Positions 52,391 to 60,663 of a stretch of 64,000 nt of DNA are shown here, one piece after another (position 1 is the first letter of the stretch; each line of letters begins with the position of its first letter). The position numbers and the translations under genes are program-made. Source of the DNA: M55B129 sp034189085 (GTDB lineage Bacteria; Bacillota; Dethiobacteria; DTU022); assembly GCA_034189085.1 (NCBI GenBank), contig JAXHVH010000007.1:3379-67378 (forward strand). Reading direction: 5' to 3'. The notes under the pieces are model-generated. The model saw only the letters and a program-made list of their open reading frames with translations. It ran no database searches and had not been told where the DNA came from.

Positions 52391-52912
52391 ATGCTCACCA
52401 GGTCGAGAATTATGCTGCTTCTTATAGCAGTAGCCCTTTTTTTACCGCTTTTAAGCGGCTGCAGCCTGCTGATTCCTTTCAGGTCCGAAACTGACAAAGC
52501 CGAAGAACCATTAGCTGAAACCTTTGAGGTAGTGATCACAGAAATGGAACCCGCAGACGATTTTACTGATGAACATACCGCCGTTAACGAGGAAGTCGCA
52601 GAAGAAGTTGTTGTCCCTTCCGATAAAAGCGACCGTCTTCCCGGCAGCCTGAACTGGGACAGCATCGCTCTCTATGCCTCTGGAAAAGACTTTTACCGCG
52701 AGGGCGGCCTGAAGACCGAAGGGTTTACCGGTAAGAAAACCAAAACTGAACAGCCTGACGTCACGGCAGAAGCTGAAACTGCTGCGGAAGATCCTACCAT
52801 ATACGTGACTACAGAGGAAGATACTGCCGACTGGGGAGTGCCTATCATCGAGGACGGAGACGATGATGATGACGATGACGATGACGACGGTGATTGGTAC
52901 AATCTGGATTGA
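52391..52912 (+). CDS. Acidic lipoprotein with poly-aspartate tail
   Basis: A 173-residue protein with a lipoprotein signal (MLLLIAVALFLPLLSGC). The mature part is acidic and largely without predicted structure, and ends in an unbroken run of ten Asp residues flanked by Gly (DGDDDDDDDDDDGDW). The run is encoded by alternating GAT/GAC triplets at about 52860-52890. AGGAG lies 8 bases before the ATG. No family is recognised. An extracellular Ca2+-binding or ion-buffering role is possible but unproven. Confidence 0.75.
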   Translation: MLTRSRIMLLLIAVALFLPLLSGCSLLIPFRSETDKAEEPLAETFEVVITEMEPADDFTDEHTAVNEEVAEEVVVPSDKSDRLPGSLNWDSIALYASGKDFYREGGLKTEGFTGKKTKTEQPDVTAEAETAAEDPTIYVTTEEDTADWGVPIIEDGDDDDDDDDDDGDWYNLD

Positions 52913-52966
52913 CCGGATAAACGATCGACCCTTTTACTGTTTGCTCTTTATCGGAGGTGATTGAGG

Positions 52967-53308
52967 ATGGACACCAGAAAAGTTGTTATGGTCGGATTGC
53001 TCATTCTTCTGCTCGTAATGGTAAGCTGCGGCTGTGGGGAAGAAAAAGTTGTTCCGGAAGAAGATGAAATTAGCGGCCAGGCAGAAGAAGAAATCGAAAC
53101 AACCATAGTCCCGGATGATGAAACAGCTGAAGATGAAACAGAGGACAGCGAGGGACCATCTGAAGAACCCCGGGAGGTTGAAACCGACAGCGATGAGCAG
53201 TCCGGGACCACCCCTCACCCGGGAACCGTTTTCAAACATGAAGTAAAAATGAATATAGACGGAGTGGTGGAAAAAGATCTTAACGAGGGATGGTGGGAAG
53301 AACCCTGA
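52967..53308 (+). CDS. Small acidic lipoprotein
   Basis: A 113-residue protein with a lipoprotein signal (VVMVGLLILLLVMVSC, then GCGEEKVV). The rest is dominated by Glu, Asp, Thr and Pro. It follows the previous lipoprotein by 54 bases on the same strand and looks like a partner in the same unit. GGAGGTGA lies before the ATG at 52967. No domain is recognised; the C-terminal HPGTVFKHEVKMNIDG stretch is the most ordered-looking part. Confidence 0.75.
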   Translation: MDTRKVVMVGLLILLLVMVSCGCGEEKVVPEEDEISGQAEEEIETTIVPDDETAEDETEDSEGPSEEPREVETDSDEQSGTTPHPGTVFKHEVKMNIDGVVEKDLNEGWWEEP

Positions 53309-53315
53309 TTGTCCA

Positions 53316-54137
53316 TCACTGCCGATCCATACTTCCCGGGGAAAAACCCTCCAGGTCAAGGGTTACATAGAAATAACCAAGGTTGCGGAAATAACTGACT
53401 ATATCACTGCGCCTGGAGAGGACAATCTGAAAACCTGTAATATTTACTTCAATGCGGGCCAGCTGTCCATGACAGCGAACCCGCATTTCATTTACCAGGC
53501 CTATGCGACGCAGAAAGGCCTCCGCTTCAGCCACTTTCCTGATTTCATCCGCGGTCAGCGAATGCCCGTATGGAAATCGCGAAGCGAAGCAGGCTTCCGC
53601 CGGCTTATCCCAGGTCGGTAAACCGGAATCCCGGGAGAGTAGCCTGATCTCCTGTTTATCAAGGGCTGCTTCCTGCAATGGACGGCGGATATTCAACTCA
53701 TCAAGGGCGAGCATTCCTGGTCGCTCTTCAAAACGATCACCGCTATGGGAGCCGTCCAAAAGAACATGCCTGCCCCGTTCAGCTATTGCTGCGAGCATTT
53801 TCACATAGATAGTTTTTTTACAGTAATAACATCTGTTTCGCTCATTTTTCTCGATAGCGGGAAGAGACAAAATATTGAGGTTCAGAACAAGGTGTTCCGC
53901 ACCCAGCTTTTCCGCCAGAGAAACCGCTCCTTCCACCGCAGCCTGACCTGTTAGCTCCGTGCTGACCGTCACAGCCAGCACATTTCCCCTGCCAAGGACA
54001 GTCAAAGCCCTGTACAGCAGGTAGGTGCTGTCCGTTCCACCGGAAAAGGCCACTGCCACCCGGTCAAATCCACCCAGGATGGAATCAAGCCGCTTCTCCT
54101 TTTCGCTGGCCACAGGATGGCCCATTTCGTTACCCAT
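53316..54137 (-). CDS. larE: LarE-type ATP-dependent sacrificial sulfur transferase
   Basis: LarE adds sulfur to the nickel-pincer nucleotide cofactor of lactate racemase and relatives, using a cysteine of its own (or a [4Fe-4S]-bound sulfide). The PP-loop ATP site AVAFSGGTDSTYLLYRAL is clear, with LLDGSHSGDRFEERPG and the cysteine-bearing DKPAEACFASRFPYG; an RNRCYYCKK cluster-type triple cysteine suggests the [4Fe-4S] type. The start is placed at the second ATG of a pair, 5 bases after AGGGA. larA/larB/larC are not in the window. The frame ends 7 bases from the plus-strand lipoprotein stop (convergent). Confidence 0.88.
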   Translation of the reverse strand: MGNEMGHPVASEKEKRLDSILGGFDRVAVAFSGGTDSTYLLYRALTVLGRGNVLAVTVSTELTGQAAVEGAVSLAEKLGAEHLVLNLNILSLPAIEKNERNRCYYCKKTIYVKMLAAIAERGRHVLLDGSHSGDRFEERPGMLALDELNIRRPLQEAALDKQEIRLLSRDSGLPTWDKPAEACFASRFPYGHSLTADEIRKVAEAEAFLRRIGLVNEMRVRCHGQLARIEVNITGFQIVLSRRSDIVSYFRNLGYFYVTLDLEGFSPGSMDRQ

Positions 54138-54168
54138 CATTATCCCTGCATCCTGTCCAATGAGTGAA

Positions 54169-54214
54169 AGCGGGGACACACTCTCCAGGCATGTCCCCGC
54201 CTGACATCATTTTT
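54169..54214 (+). terminator. GGGGACA-type hairpin between larE and the symporter gene
   Basis: GCGGGGACA pairs with TGTCCCCGC across a 13-base loop, followed on the plus strand by CTGACATCATTTTTT. The orientation with the T-run is plus, though both flanking genes are minus. The GGGGACA core echoes the REP-like hairpin near 44500. Confidence 0.5.
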
Positions 54215-54235
54215 TAGTTTACTCTTATTCTTCCT

Positions 54236-55714
54236 TTAAATAATTTTCTTTCTACCAAGCTCTTCCTGCAAATAGCTGATAAACTCTGTGGCCTTCTTTT
54301 CCGGCGGGCGGGTAAATAAACTGACCCCGATGAAAAGAACAGTAGCAATGAGGCCGCTCCAAACCCCGGGCCAGTAACCAAGAGGCTTTAAACCGCTGTA
54401 CTGCAGTATTGTAGCTGCCAGTCCGCCGACTACAACGCTGGCCAGTACTGCCGGGGCTGTCCCTCGTTTCCAGAAAAAAGCACCGATCAGGGCGGGGACC
54501 ATAACCAGCAGGCCAGCCGAAGAAGCTACGGAAAGGGCAGCAATCAGATCAAGACGGATGGTGGCAAAAGCAACTATGATAACTGTAAAAATCGGCACAA
54601 ATATTTTCCCCACCAGTAGTTCACGGTTTTCATCGTTCGGCTTGCGGGAATTCTTAAAAACATCGCGGCAGATCATGGAGGAAAGGGTTAAAATAATCGA
54701 GTTGACCGTTGAAACAGCCGCCGCACAGATCCCCAGCATAACCAGCAGGGCAACACCTGCCGGGATAATTTCCAGCCCCAGCAGAACCGGCGTGGCGTTG
54801 TCGGCAATAGCCAATTCGGGAATGAGCAGGCGGGCGGAAAAACCCCACAGAATGGAAACCAGGGTATAGATAAATCCGAACACGAGAAAACCCATCACCA
54901 TGATACGCATCTGGCCCAGTGAACGGGGTACGAAAAGACGCTGGCTAACCTGGGGATTGGAAAGAGAAAAGAAGAACCAGGGCAGAGTCAATCCGACAAA
55001 AGTGTTAATGTTGAAAAAACCAGGGCCGGGCACGGTCAGCCAGGCCGGGTATTCGCTTTCCAATCCGGCAAACATACCGCCAAAACCGCCAAAGCCACGG
55101 TAAGCAATGAGAACAACCGAAAGCACGGCCACAACCAGCATGACGGCCGCCTGCAGGGAATCGGTCCAGGCCACCGCTTTCAACCCGCCGGTCCAGGTCC
55201 AGTAAACGGCAATGAAGGCAGCAATACCAACTCCCGCCAGGTAAGGAATGTCCCCGCCGGAAATACCCTCCAGCAAGGCACCGATGCCGATAAGCTGAAC
55301 TGCACTGTAGGGAATAAGGAAAATCACCGCAGCCACGGCCGAAACGGCAGCCACCGCTTTGCTTTCGTAACGGTCACCAAGCATTTCTGTAGGAGTGAGA
55401 TAGTTATAGCGCTGTCCTACCAGCCAGAATCGCGGCCCGAAAAAGGCTACCAGGACAAGTCCGGAAAGATAAATCAGCTCGAAGCCCAGGGCACCGACCC
55501 CACCGATGTAAGAAAAACCGGCCAGGCCGACCAGCATAAAAGCGCTGTAGGTAGTAGCACTGTACGTGAGGGCGGCAACAATGCCACCGAGTGACCGGCT
55601 GGCCAGAAAAAATTCGTTCACTCCACCGCCCAGCTTGCGGCCGGCCTGCCGGGCGACAATACTGCCAAGAATAAAATAAATAAAGAGGGCAATATAAACA
55701 GTGCTAGCGCTCAT
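54236..55714 (-). CDS. Sodium:solute symporter (SSS family)
   Basis: A 492-residue symporter with about 13 hydrophobic helices. It has the SSS N-terminal arrangement (GGVNEFFLASRSLGGIVAAL, TYSATTYSAFMLVGLAGF) and the transporter core (VYWTWTGGLKAVAWTDSLQA). It is Na+-coupled in most family members; the substrate (for example proline, pantothenate or a short organic acid) cannot be told. The ATG at 55714 has GGAAGG 9 bases upstream and overlaps the preceding small membrane protein. Confidence 0.92.
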   Translation of the reverse strand: MSASTVYIALFIYFILGSIVARQAGRKLGGGVNEFFLASRSLGGIVAALTYSATTYSAFMLVGLAGFSYIGGVGALGFELIYLSGLVLVAFFGPRFWLVGQRYNYLTPTEMLGDRYESKAVAAVSAVAAVIFLIPYSAVQLIGIGALLEGISGGDIPYLAGVGIAAFIAVYWTWTGGLKAVAWTDSLQAAVMLVVAVLSVVLIAYRGFGGFGGMFAGLESEYPAWLTVPGPGFFNINTFVGLTLPWFFFSLSNPQVSQRLFVPRSLGQMRIMVMGFLVFGFIYTLVSILWGFSARLLIPELAIADNATPVLLGLEIIPAGVALLVMLGICAAAVSTVNSIILTLSSMICRDVFKNSRKPNDENRELLVGKIFVPIFTVIIVAFATIRLDLIAALSVASSAGLLVMVPALIGAFFWKRGTAPAVLASVVVGGLAATILQYSGLKPLGYWPGVWSGLIATVLFIGVSLFTRPPEKKATEFISYLQEELGRKKII

Positions 55715-55910
55715 CTTGATCATCCTTCCACCTGGCAGTAATCATCCCAAGAAAAATAATAACAACAAGGGCAAAGATACTCCAAAAAAGAAAAGCGCCG
55801 TAAAACTTGGTCAGGTTGCTCATAAGGGGAGTAAAAGGAACAATAAAGGCAGAAAGAACCATAACCAGGAACACAATAACCCATATGAGGCGCTGTCGTT
55901 CCAGGGACAT
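55704..55910 (-). CDS. Small membrane partner of the SSS symporter
   Basis: A 68-residue protein with two membrane helices (LIWVIVFLVMVLSAFIVPF and YGAFLFWSIFALVVIIFLG) and a basic/acidic tail (MITARWKDDQDER). Small proteins of this type (DUF3311-like) are commonly encoded just before SSS symporters and probably help them function. It overlaps the symporter start by 11 bases. AGAGG lies 9 bases before the ATG. Confidence 0.8.
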   Translation of the reverse strand: MSLERQRLIWVIVFLVMVLSAFIVPFTPLMSNLTKFYGAFLFWSIFALVVIIFLGMITARWKDDQDER

Positions 55911-56096
55911 GAAAATTACCTCTTTTCTGTGCTGGTTTTACTTACTGGGAATTATAACATATTCTGTCCTGTTGTTAACCATTAAAATACATTTATATTG
56001 TATGCACAACTTGACTTTGATGTAAAATATTGTTATAATCTGCTTGTTTCACGGCTGAAAATAGCCTATATTACCTGAAGGTGGTTAAACGGAATA

Positions 56097-57716
56097 ATGA
56101 AGCGTTATGCCTTCAATTCTGTGCTGCTCTTAGCACTCGTCCTCCTGATCATCAGCCTGTTGGCCCCTACCTGCTGCGCAGATGATTATTCAACAAACTA
56201 TCCGGATATAAACGGTTACCGCCTGGTAATGCAGATTATAGACAACCGCTTTTACAAATGGTATGAATACACTGGCGATAACAATGAAACCATGTCAATC
56301 CACCTGCTGGCGCCGGAAGAAAAATTTCTTACCCCCGCGGAAACGGAAAACCTGCTAACAGCTTCTCGGCAATGGGAACAACAAATTACATCAGCCTGTT
56401 TCAGCCCGGACCGGGACCTCAGGATTCATCCGAGCAGCAGTTTCTCCACCTTGAGTCTCCAGTCCGCCCCCCTCAAGACACTGCCAGAAGGAACTATCCC
56501 GCGCCTCGAGGGTTACATTGACGACCGAACCGCGGTTAGTGCAGAAGAAGCAACAGCTTATCCCTATTACAACGTGGGCTTCCTCAACATACACTTTCCC
56601 GACGGCTATATGAGAGGAACCGCTTTTTTGATCAGTCCCTACGTTGCCCTGACCAACGGCCACAATGTCTATACCCGGACCCTGGGAGGCTGGTTTGAAA
56701 GCATTGATTTTACTCCCGCCCAGTATGAAGAACAGTGGCCCGAAATGATAACCCCCTTCTCCAGCCGGACACCAACCAATGTAGAAACAAATGATTTTTA
56801 CCTCTCGTACGAGGATGCCGGGGACCGGGAAAATTCGGTAAACTATGATTATGCCGCCCTCTTCTTCGACCGCCCTTTCAACGGAATTACAACCTTTATG
56901 CCCCTTGAATTTAATTTTTTGCCGGAGAGTCTGACGGTTATCGGTTATCCAGGGACAGTCCGCGGCAGTAACAGCTCGGGGATGTGGCGCGCCGACGGCA
57001 GTTTGATCACCAGTGATGAATACTGCCTCTATTACGATGCTTTCACCAGCCCCGGGAACAGCGGCAGCCCGGTTGTCGTTTTCAACCAGCAGGCCAATTC
57101 TTACCGTCTCACGGCTATTCATACTTTCGCCCTGCCCGATTACTTCAGCGGTGGGCTCCATTTTAACGGGCATAATCGCAGCATCATTGAGCAATGGCTA
57201 AACTGGCAACCAGATGAGGCTGCTGATCCGGGTATTTCAGCCGATTCGCTCAGTCTTAACAAAAAAGCTCTGGCCCTGGAGGTGGGCGACAGGGAAGCAC
57301 TGATCGCTACCGTCCTGCCTGCTGAAGCCGGTGATACCCTGCTGAACTGGTCCAGCAGTAATCCGGCGGCAGTAAAAGTGGATGCCAATGGCCTGCTCCG
57401 GGCAGTGAGGCCGGGTGACGCCCGAATAACTGTAACCACTGCCGACAAAAATTTGGAAGCACACTGTCTGGTCAGGGTCAGCGATAGTTCCACAGTGGAC
57501 GGTGAACCTGAAAACACTGCCGGCCGTGGGGATCTCAACGGGGACGGCAGGATAGATGTCGTCGATGTAACCCTCGTTTTTCAGCATACCCTGAATTTAA
57601 TCGAGCTGGAGGAAAGCAGGCAGCAGCAGGCAGATCTAAACGGAGACAACCTGGTCAATGTCCTTGACGCAGCCATGCTCATGCGTTTTGCCCTCAACAT
57701 GAGCGAAACACCTTAA
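56097..57716 (+). CDS. Secreted V8-type serine protease with BIG2 and dockerin domains
   Basis: A 539-residue extracellular protein. Signal peptide about 1-28. A trypsin-like/V8-family protease domain follows (about 150-370), with catalytic His189 (ALTNGHNVY), Asp251 (NYDYAALFF) and Ser322 (TSPGNSGSPVVV). A BIG2/Ig-like domain (about 380-462; VGDREALIATVLPAE...WSSSNPAAVKV) and a type I dockerin (about 477-535; two DLNGDGRIDVVDVTLVF-like repeats) end it. Dockerins bind cohesins; no cohesin is seen here. The gene is monocistronic. Confidence 0.88.
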   Translation: MKRYAFNSVLLLALVLLIISLLAPTCCADDYSTNYPDINGYRLVMQIIDNRFYKWYEYTGDNNETMSIHLLAPEEKFLTPAETENLLTASRQWEQQITSACFSPDRDLRIHPSSSFSTLSLQSAPLKTLPEGTIPRLEGYIDDRTAVSAEEATAYPYYNVGFLNIHFPDGYMRGTAFLISPYVALTNGHNVYTRTLGGWFESIDFTPAQYEEQWPEMITPFSSRTPTNVETNDFYLSYEDAGDRENSVNYDYAALFFDRPFNGITTFMPLEFNFLPESLTVIGYPGTVRGSNSSGMWRADGSLITSDEYCLYYDAFTSPGNSGSPVVVFNQQANSYRLTAIHTFALPDYFSGGLHFNGHNRSIIEQWLNWQPDEAADPGISADSLSLNKKALALEVGDREALIATVLPAEAGDTLLNWSSSNPAAVKVDANGLLRAVRPGDARITVTTADKNLEAHCLVRVSDSSTVDGEPENTAGRGDLNGDGRIDVVDVTLVFQHTLNLIELEESRQQQADLNGDNLVNVLDAAMLMRFALNMSETP

Positions 57717-57814
57717 TCTCCCTGCAAAAGCATTCAGCAGGTTGGCATGTATAATATATTACAGGTTTATTTTTAAGATTAAGATAGATTGGTTGAACCG
57801 GAAGGAGGTTAAAT

Positions 57815-59131
57815 ATGGAGAAAAAAACCCATACTTTCAAAGACGGAGCCGTTTATGAAGGAGAATGGCGGAACGGCAGGCGGCACGGTCAGGGTACCTG
57901 GTCCAGGCCGGATGGCTGCCGCTATACAGGTGAATGGGCTGACGATAAACCAAACGGCCTTGGAATACTAATCCTGCCGGGAGGGAAAAAATATATCGGT
58001 GAATGGAAGAATGGCCGCAGGCACGGCCTGGGCATTGAAATTCAAGCCGACGGTACGAAACTGCCGGGAAGATGGTCAGAAGGACAGCTGGTCTCCAAAA
58101 CTTCACAGCCTGAAGAAAAAAGGCCAGCTGAAGAAACTGAGAAAGAAAAAAAACCTGTACTGCCAGAACCGGCACTGGAAGAAACGGTTGAACCTGAAAA
58201 AGAATCCAATATAAAAGAATTGACCGAACCAAAAGCAGCAGTGGAAAAACAGGAACCGGAAGAACTGGATGAGCAAGCGGCAGAGGAAGAAGCGGCGGAA
58301 AAAGAAAGCGCCTATCCTTTACCTGATTTGGCCAAAGACGAAGAACCGGGAAAATATGAATACGGAGAACTGGAGAGTTACGAAGAAGAACTGAAAGACT
58401 ATTATTATGAAACACCCGAGGAAGATGAGCGCAAACCGTTCTGGAAAAAATGGTGGCTTTGGGCTATCATAATCTTTCTCGCCGTACTGGCCACTTTGTT
58501 GTTTTTTCTCTCTTCCCTGAACGATAATGAAAGTGTCGATTCGGACTTTGATCAGACTGAGGAGCAAGGTAATACCGTGGATCCTGATCTGATCCCGGAA
58601 GAAGAGCCTACAGCTGAAGAACAGGCCGAAAGGGACAGCGAAGAAGAAGGACCTCCAACCATCGGAACAGGGACTTACATGGTCAATGAGGGCATCGAAC
58701 CGGGTCTCTACCGCTCTGAAGGAGGGATCACTTACTTTGAACGTCTCTCCGGCCTCAGCGGTGAACGGAAAGATGTAATCGCCAACGGAGCTGTTCCGAA
58801 CGGGCCGGTAGTTGTGGAAGTCAAGGAATCGGATGTCGCCTTTCGAAGCGAAGGAAGCGGAACTTGGTACAGGCTTGACGATTCATATCAGCCGGAACTT
58901 AAAACTACTTTCGGTGACGGCTGCTGGATCGTCGGCGTCGATATCGAGGCGGGTACTTACCGGACTGACGACGAAATCGATTACTGGGCTCGCCTGTCTA
59001 ACTTCAGCCATGAAGTTGATGCAATAATTGCCAATGACGCCATGATAACAGACGGAACGACAGTGGAGATCAAAAGTTCCGACGCCGGTTTCATCAGCCA
59101 GGGCCGGGCTACCTGGCACAAAGTTGATTAG
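57815..59131 (+). CDS. MORN-repeat membrane protein with duplicated external domain
   Basis: A 438-residue protein. Three clear MORN repeats and a partial one fill residues about 13-90 (YEGEWRNGRRHGQGTW-type). A long Glu/Lys-rich, probably unstructured linker (95-205) leads to one membrane helix (about 213-235) preceded by KPFWKK, so the MORN part should be cytoplasmic. Outside, two copies of a ~70-residue domain follow (284-353 and 366-436), each with GTY(M/I)V-like start, 'I(E)(P/A)G(L/T)YR' and GTW(Y/H) end. No known bacterial protein with this layout comes to mind. GGAGG precedes the ATG. Confidence 0.8.
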   Translation: MEKKTHTFKDGAVYEGEWRNGRRHGQGTWSRPDGCRYTGEWADDKPNGLGILILPGGKKYIGEWKNGRRHGLGIEIQADGTKLPGRWSEGQLVSKTSQPEEKRPAEETEKEKKPVLPEPALEETVEPEKESNIKELTEPKAAVEKQEPEELDEQAAEEEAAEKESAYPLPDLAKDEEPGKYEYGELESYEEELKDYYYETPEEDERKPFWKKWWLWAIIIFLAVLATLLFFLSSLNDNESVDSDFDQTEEQGNTVDPDLIPEEEPTAEEQAERDSEEEGPPTIGTGTYMVNEGIEPGLYRSEGGITYFERLSGLSGERKDVIANGAVPNGPVVVEVKESDVAFRSEGSGTWYRLDDSYQPELKTTFGDGCWIVGVDIEAGTYRTDDEIDYWARLSNFSHEVDAIIANDAMITDGTTVEIKSSDAGFISQGRATWHKVD

Positions 59132-59186
59132 GTAAGGTTTGGCTGCTGCAGGGAGGGGCCGGCTTACAGCCCGGGTTTTCAGGAAA

Positions 59187-59747
59187 CTAATCCCTTTTTT
59201 CAAGGGCAAGAACGTATTCCCTCCCCGAGTAGAGGGCCTTTTCTATCATCGGTGCCAGTTGACGCCGGGGCAGGGGAAGAAAAGATGGGACCTGTCTGGT
59301 AGCCTGAGTAAAAGGAATAACCTCGGAACCGACCATGAAAGCACCCAGCATAATCATGTTAGCCATCTTTTCGTCACCAATCCTGGCAGCCAGTTCCCTG
59401 GCCGGCACAGAGATAAATCTGGCTTTTTGCCCTTCGACCGGGTGATCATCTTCAACCAGGGAACTGTTAACCACGAGCAACCCGCCTTCCTGCACCAGGG
59501 AACCAAATTTTTGCAGTGCCGGCTCACTCATAGCAATTACCGCTGCCGATTGTCCCACTACTGGAGCTCCAATACGATCTTCAGAAAGAATTACCGTGCA
59601 GTTGGCTGTACCACCGCGCATCTCCGCGCCGTATGAAGGCATCCAGGTCACATTAAGGCCGGCTTTCATCCCACAGTAGGCCAGCATTTCACCCATCATC
59701 AATATTCCCTGGCCGCCAAAACCAGACATCACTACCGAGTACTCCAT
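59187..59747 (-). CDS. 2-oxoacid:ferredoxin oxidoreductase gamma subunit (VOR type)
   Basis: The gamma subunit of the second 2-oxoacid:ferredoxin oxidoreductase. The N-terminal MSGFGGQGILMMGEMLAYCG and the WMPSYGAEMRGGTANCTVIL stretch are diagnostic. The start is placed at ATG 59747, giving the normal distance to GFGGQG; GGAGAG lies 9 bases before it. The 186-residue length is normal. It ends the delta-alpha-beta-gamma order. The branched-chain (VOR) type is inferred from its alpha partner. Confidence 0.9.
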   Translation of the reverse strand: MEYSVVMSGFGGQGILMMGEMLAYCGMKAGLNVTWMPSYGAEMRGGTANCTVILSEDRIGAPVVGQSAAVIAMSEPALQKFGSLVQEGGLLVVNSSLVEDDHPVEGQKARFISVPARELAARIGDEKMANMIMLGAFMVGSEVIPFTQATRQVPSFLPLPRRQLAPMIEKALYSGREYVLALEKRD

Positions 59748-59817
59748 ACTCCACATCTCTCCATCCATGAATATTTCAGGCTTGATATTATCCACCTGTT
59801 ATTGAGCAATCTTTCCT

Positions 59818-59849
59818 TTATTTATTTAACCTGTTATTTATTTAACCTG
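59818..59849. repeat. Tandem 16-bp duplication between two oxidoreductase genes
   Basis: TTATTTATTTAACCTG occurs twice, back to back, in the short gap between beta and gamma subunit genes. It looks like a recent tandem duplication; no regulatory role is evident. Confidence 0.8.
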
Positions 59850-59907
59850 CCGCAGCTATTTTCTCCCAACCCGGCGTAAAAGGACCAGCACAATATGTCG
59901 TCGTCCT

Positions 59908-60663
59908 TTAATCATCGAAGTCCCTGAAAACTCCCGGGGGATAAGCGGGAACCATCTCGCTGATAATTTTTTGACGCGATTGTTCCGGAGTCAAATGCCA
60001 GTTGGTGGGACAGGCAGAAAGAAATTCAACCACGGAAAAACCACGTTTTTCAACCTGGGCCCGGAAAGCCTTGTTGAGAGCTTTAGCAGCACGGCGCAGG
60101 TGAAGGTTGTCGTGGCAGGAAACCCGGGCTGAATAGGCCGTTCCTTCAAGGGAGGCAAGCAATTCCGCCATCCTGAGCGGATAACCATCACGGGCAGGCT
60201 CTCTTCCTTCCGGTGTGGTAGTTGTTTTCTGGCCCGGCAGGGTCGTGGGGGCCATCTGTCCGCCTGTCATCCCGTAAACACTATTATTAACAAAAATAAC
60301 AGTAATATTTTCCCCGCGGGCGGCAGCATGAATTATTTCACCTGTGCCGATCCCGGCCAGGTCCCCATCCCCCTGATAAGTAAAGACAAATGAGTCCGGA
60401 TTTACCCTTTTTATCCCTGTAGCCACAGCCGGCGCCCTGCCATGAGGGGCCTCACAGCAATCAACAGTTAGATAGTCATAAAGAAAAACCCCACAGCCTA
60501 CCCCAATCACCCCTATTGCAGATCCGGCCAGGGCAAATTGATCGATGGCTTCACCGACCAGGCGGTGGATCAATCCGTGGTGACAGCCCGGGCAAAAATG
60601 AAAAACCTTATCGGTCAGACAGGAAGGCGCTTCAAAAACCTTTTTTTCTGTTACAACTGACAT
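59908..60663 (-). CDS. vorA: 2-oxoacid:ferredoxin oxidoreductase beta subunit (VOR type)
   Basis: The TPP-binding beta subunit. It shows HFCPGCHHGLIHRLVGEAID, the TPP/Mg motif QGDGDLAGIGTGEIIHAAA and NNSVYGMTGGQMAPTTLPGQ, in 251 residues. The ATG at 60663 has GAGGAG 7 bases upstream and overlaps the alpha gene by 13 bases. Sequence and size fit the 3-methyl-2-oxobutanoate (branched-chain) enzyme VorA of this arrangement better than pyruvate or 2-oxoglutarate enzymes; still an inference. Confidence 0.88.
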   Translation of the reverse strand: MSVVTEKKVFEAPSCLTDKVFHFCPGCHHGLIHRLVGEAIDQFALAGSAIGVIGVGCGVFLYDYLTVDCCEAPHGRAPAVATGIKRVNPDSFVFTYQGDGDLAGIGTGEIIHAAARGENITVIFVNNSVYGMTGGQMAPTTLPGQKTTTTPEGREPARDGYPLRMAELLASLEGTAYSARVSCHDNLHLRRAAKALNKAFRAQVEKRGFSVVEFLSACPTNWHLTPEQSRQKIISEMVPAYPPGVFRDFDD

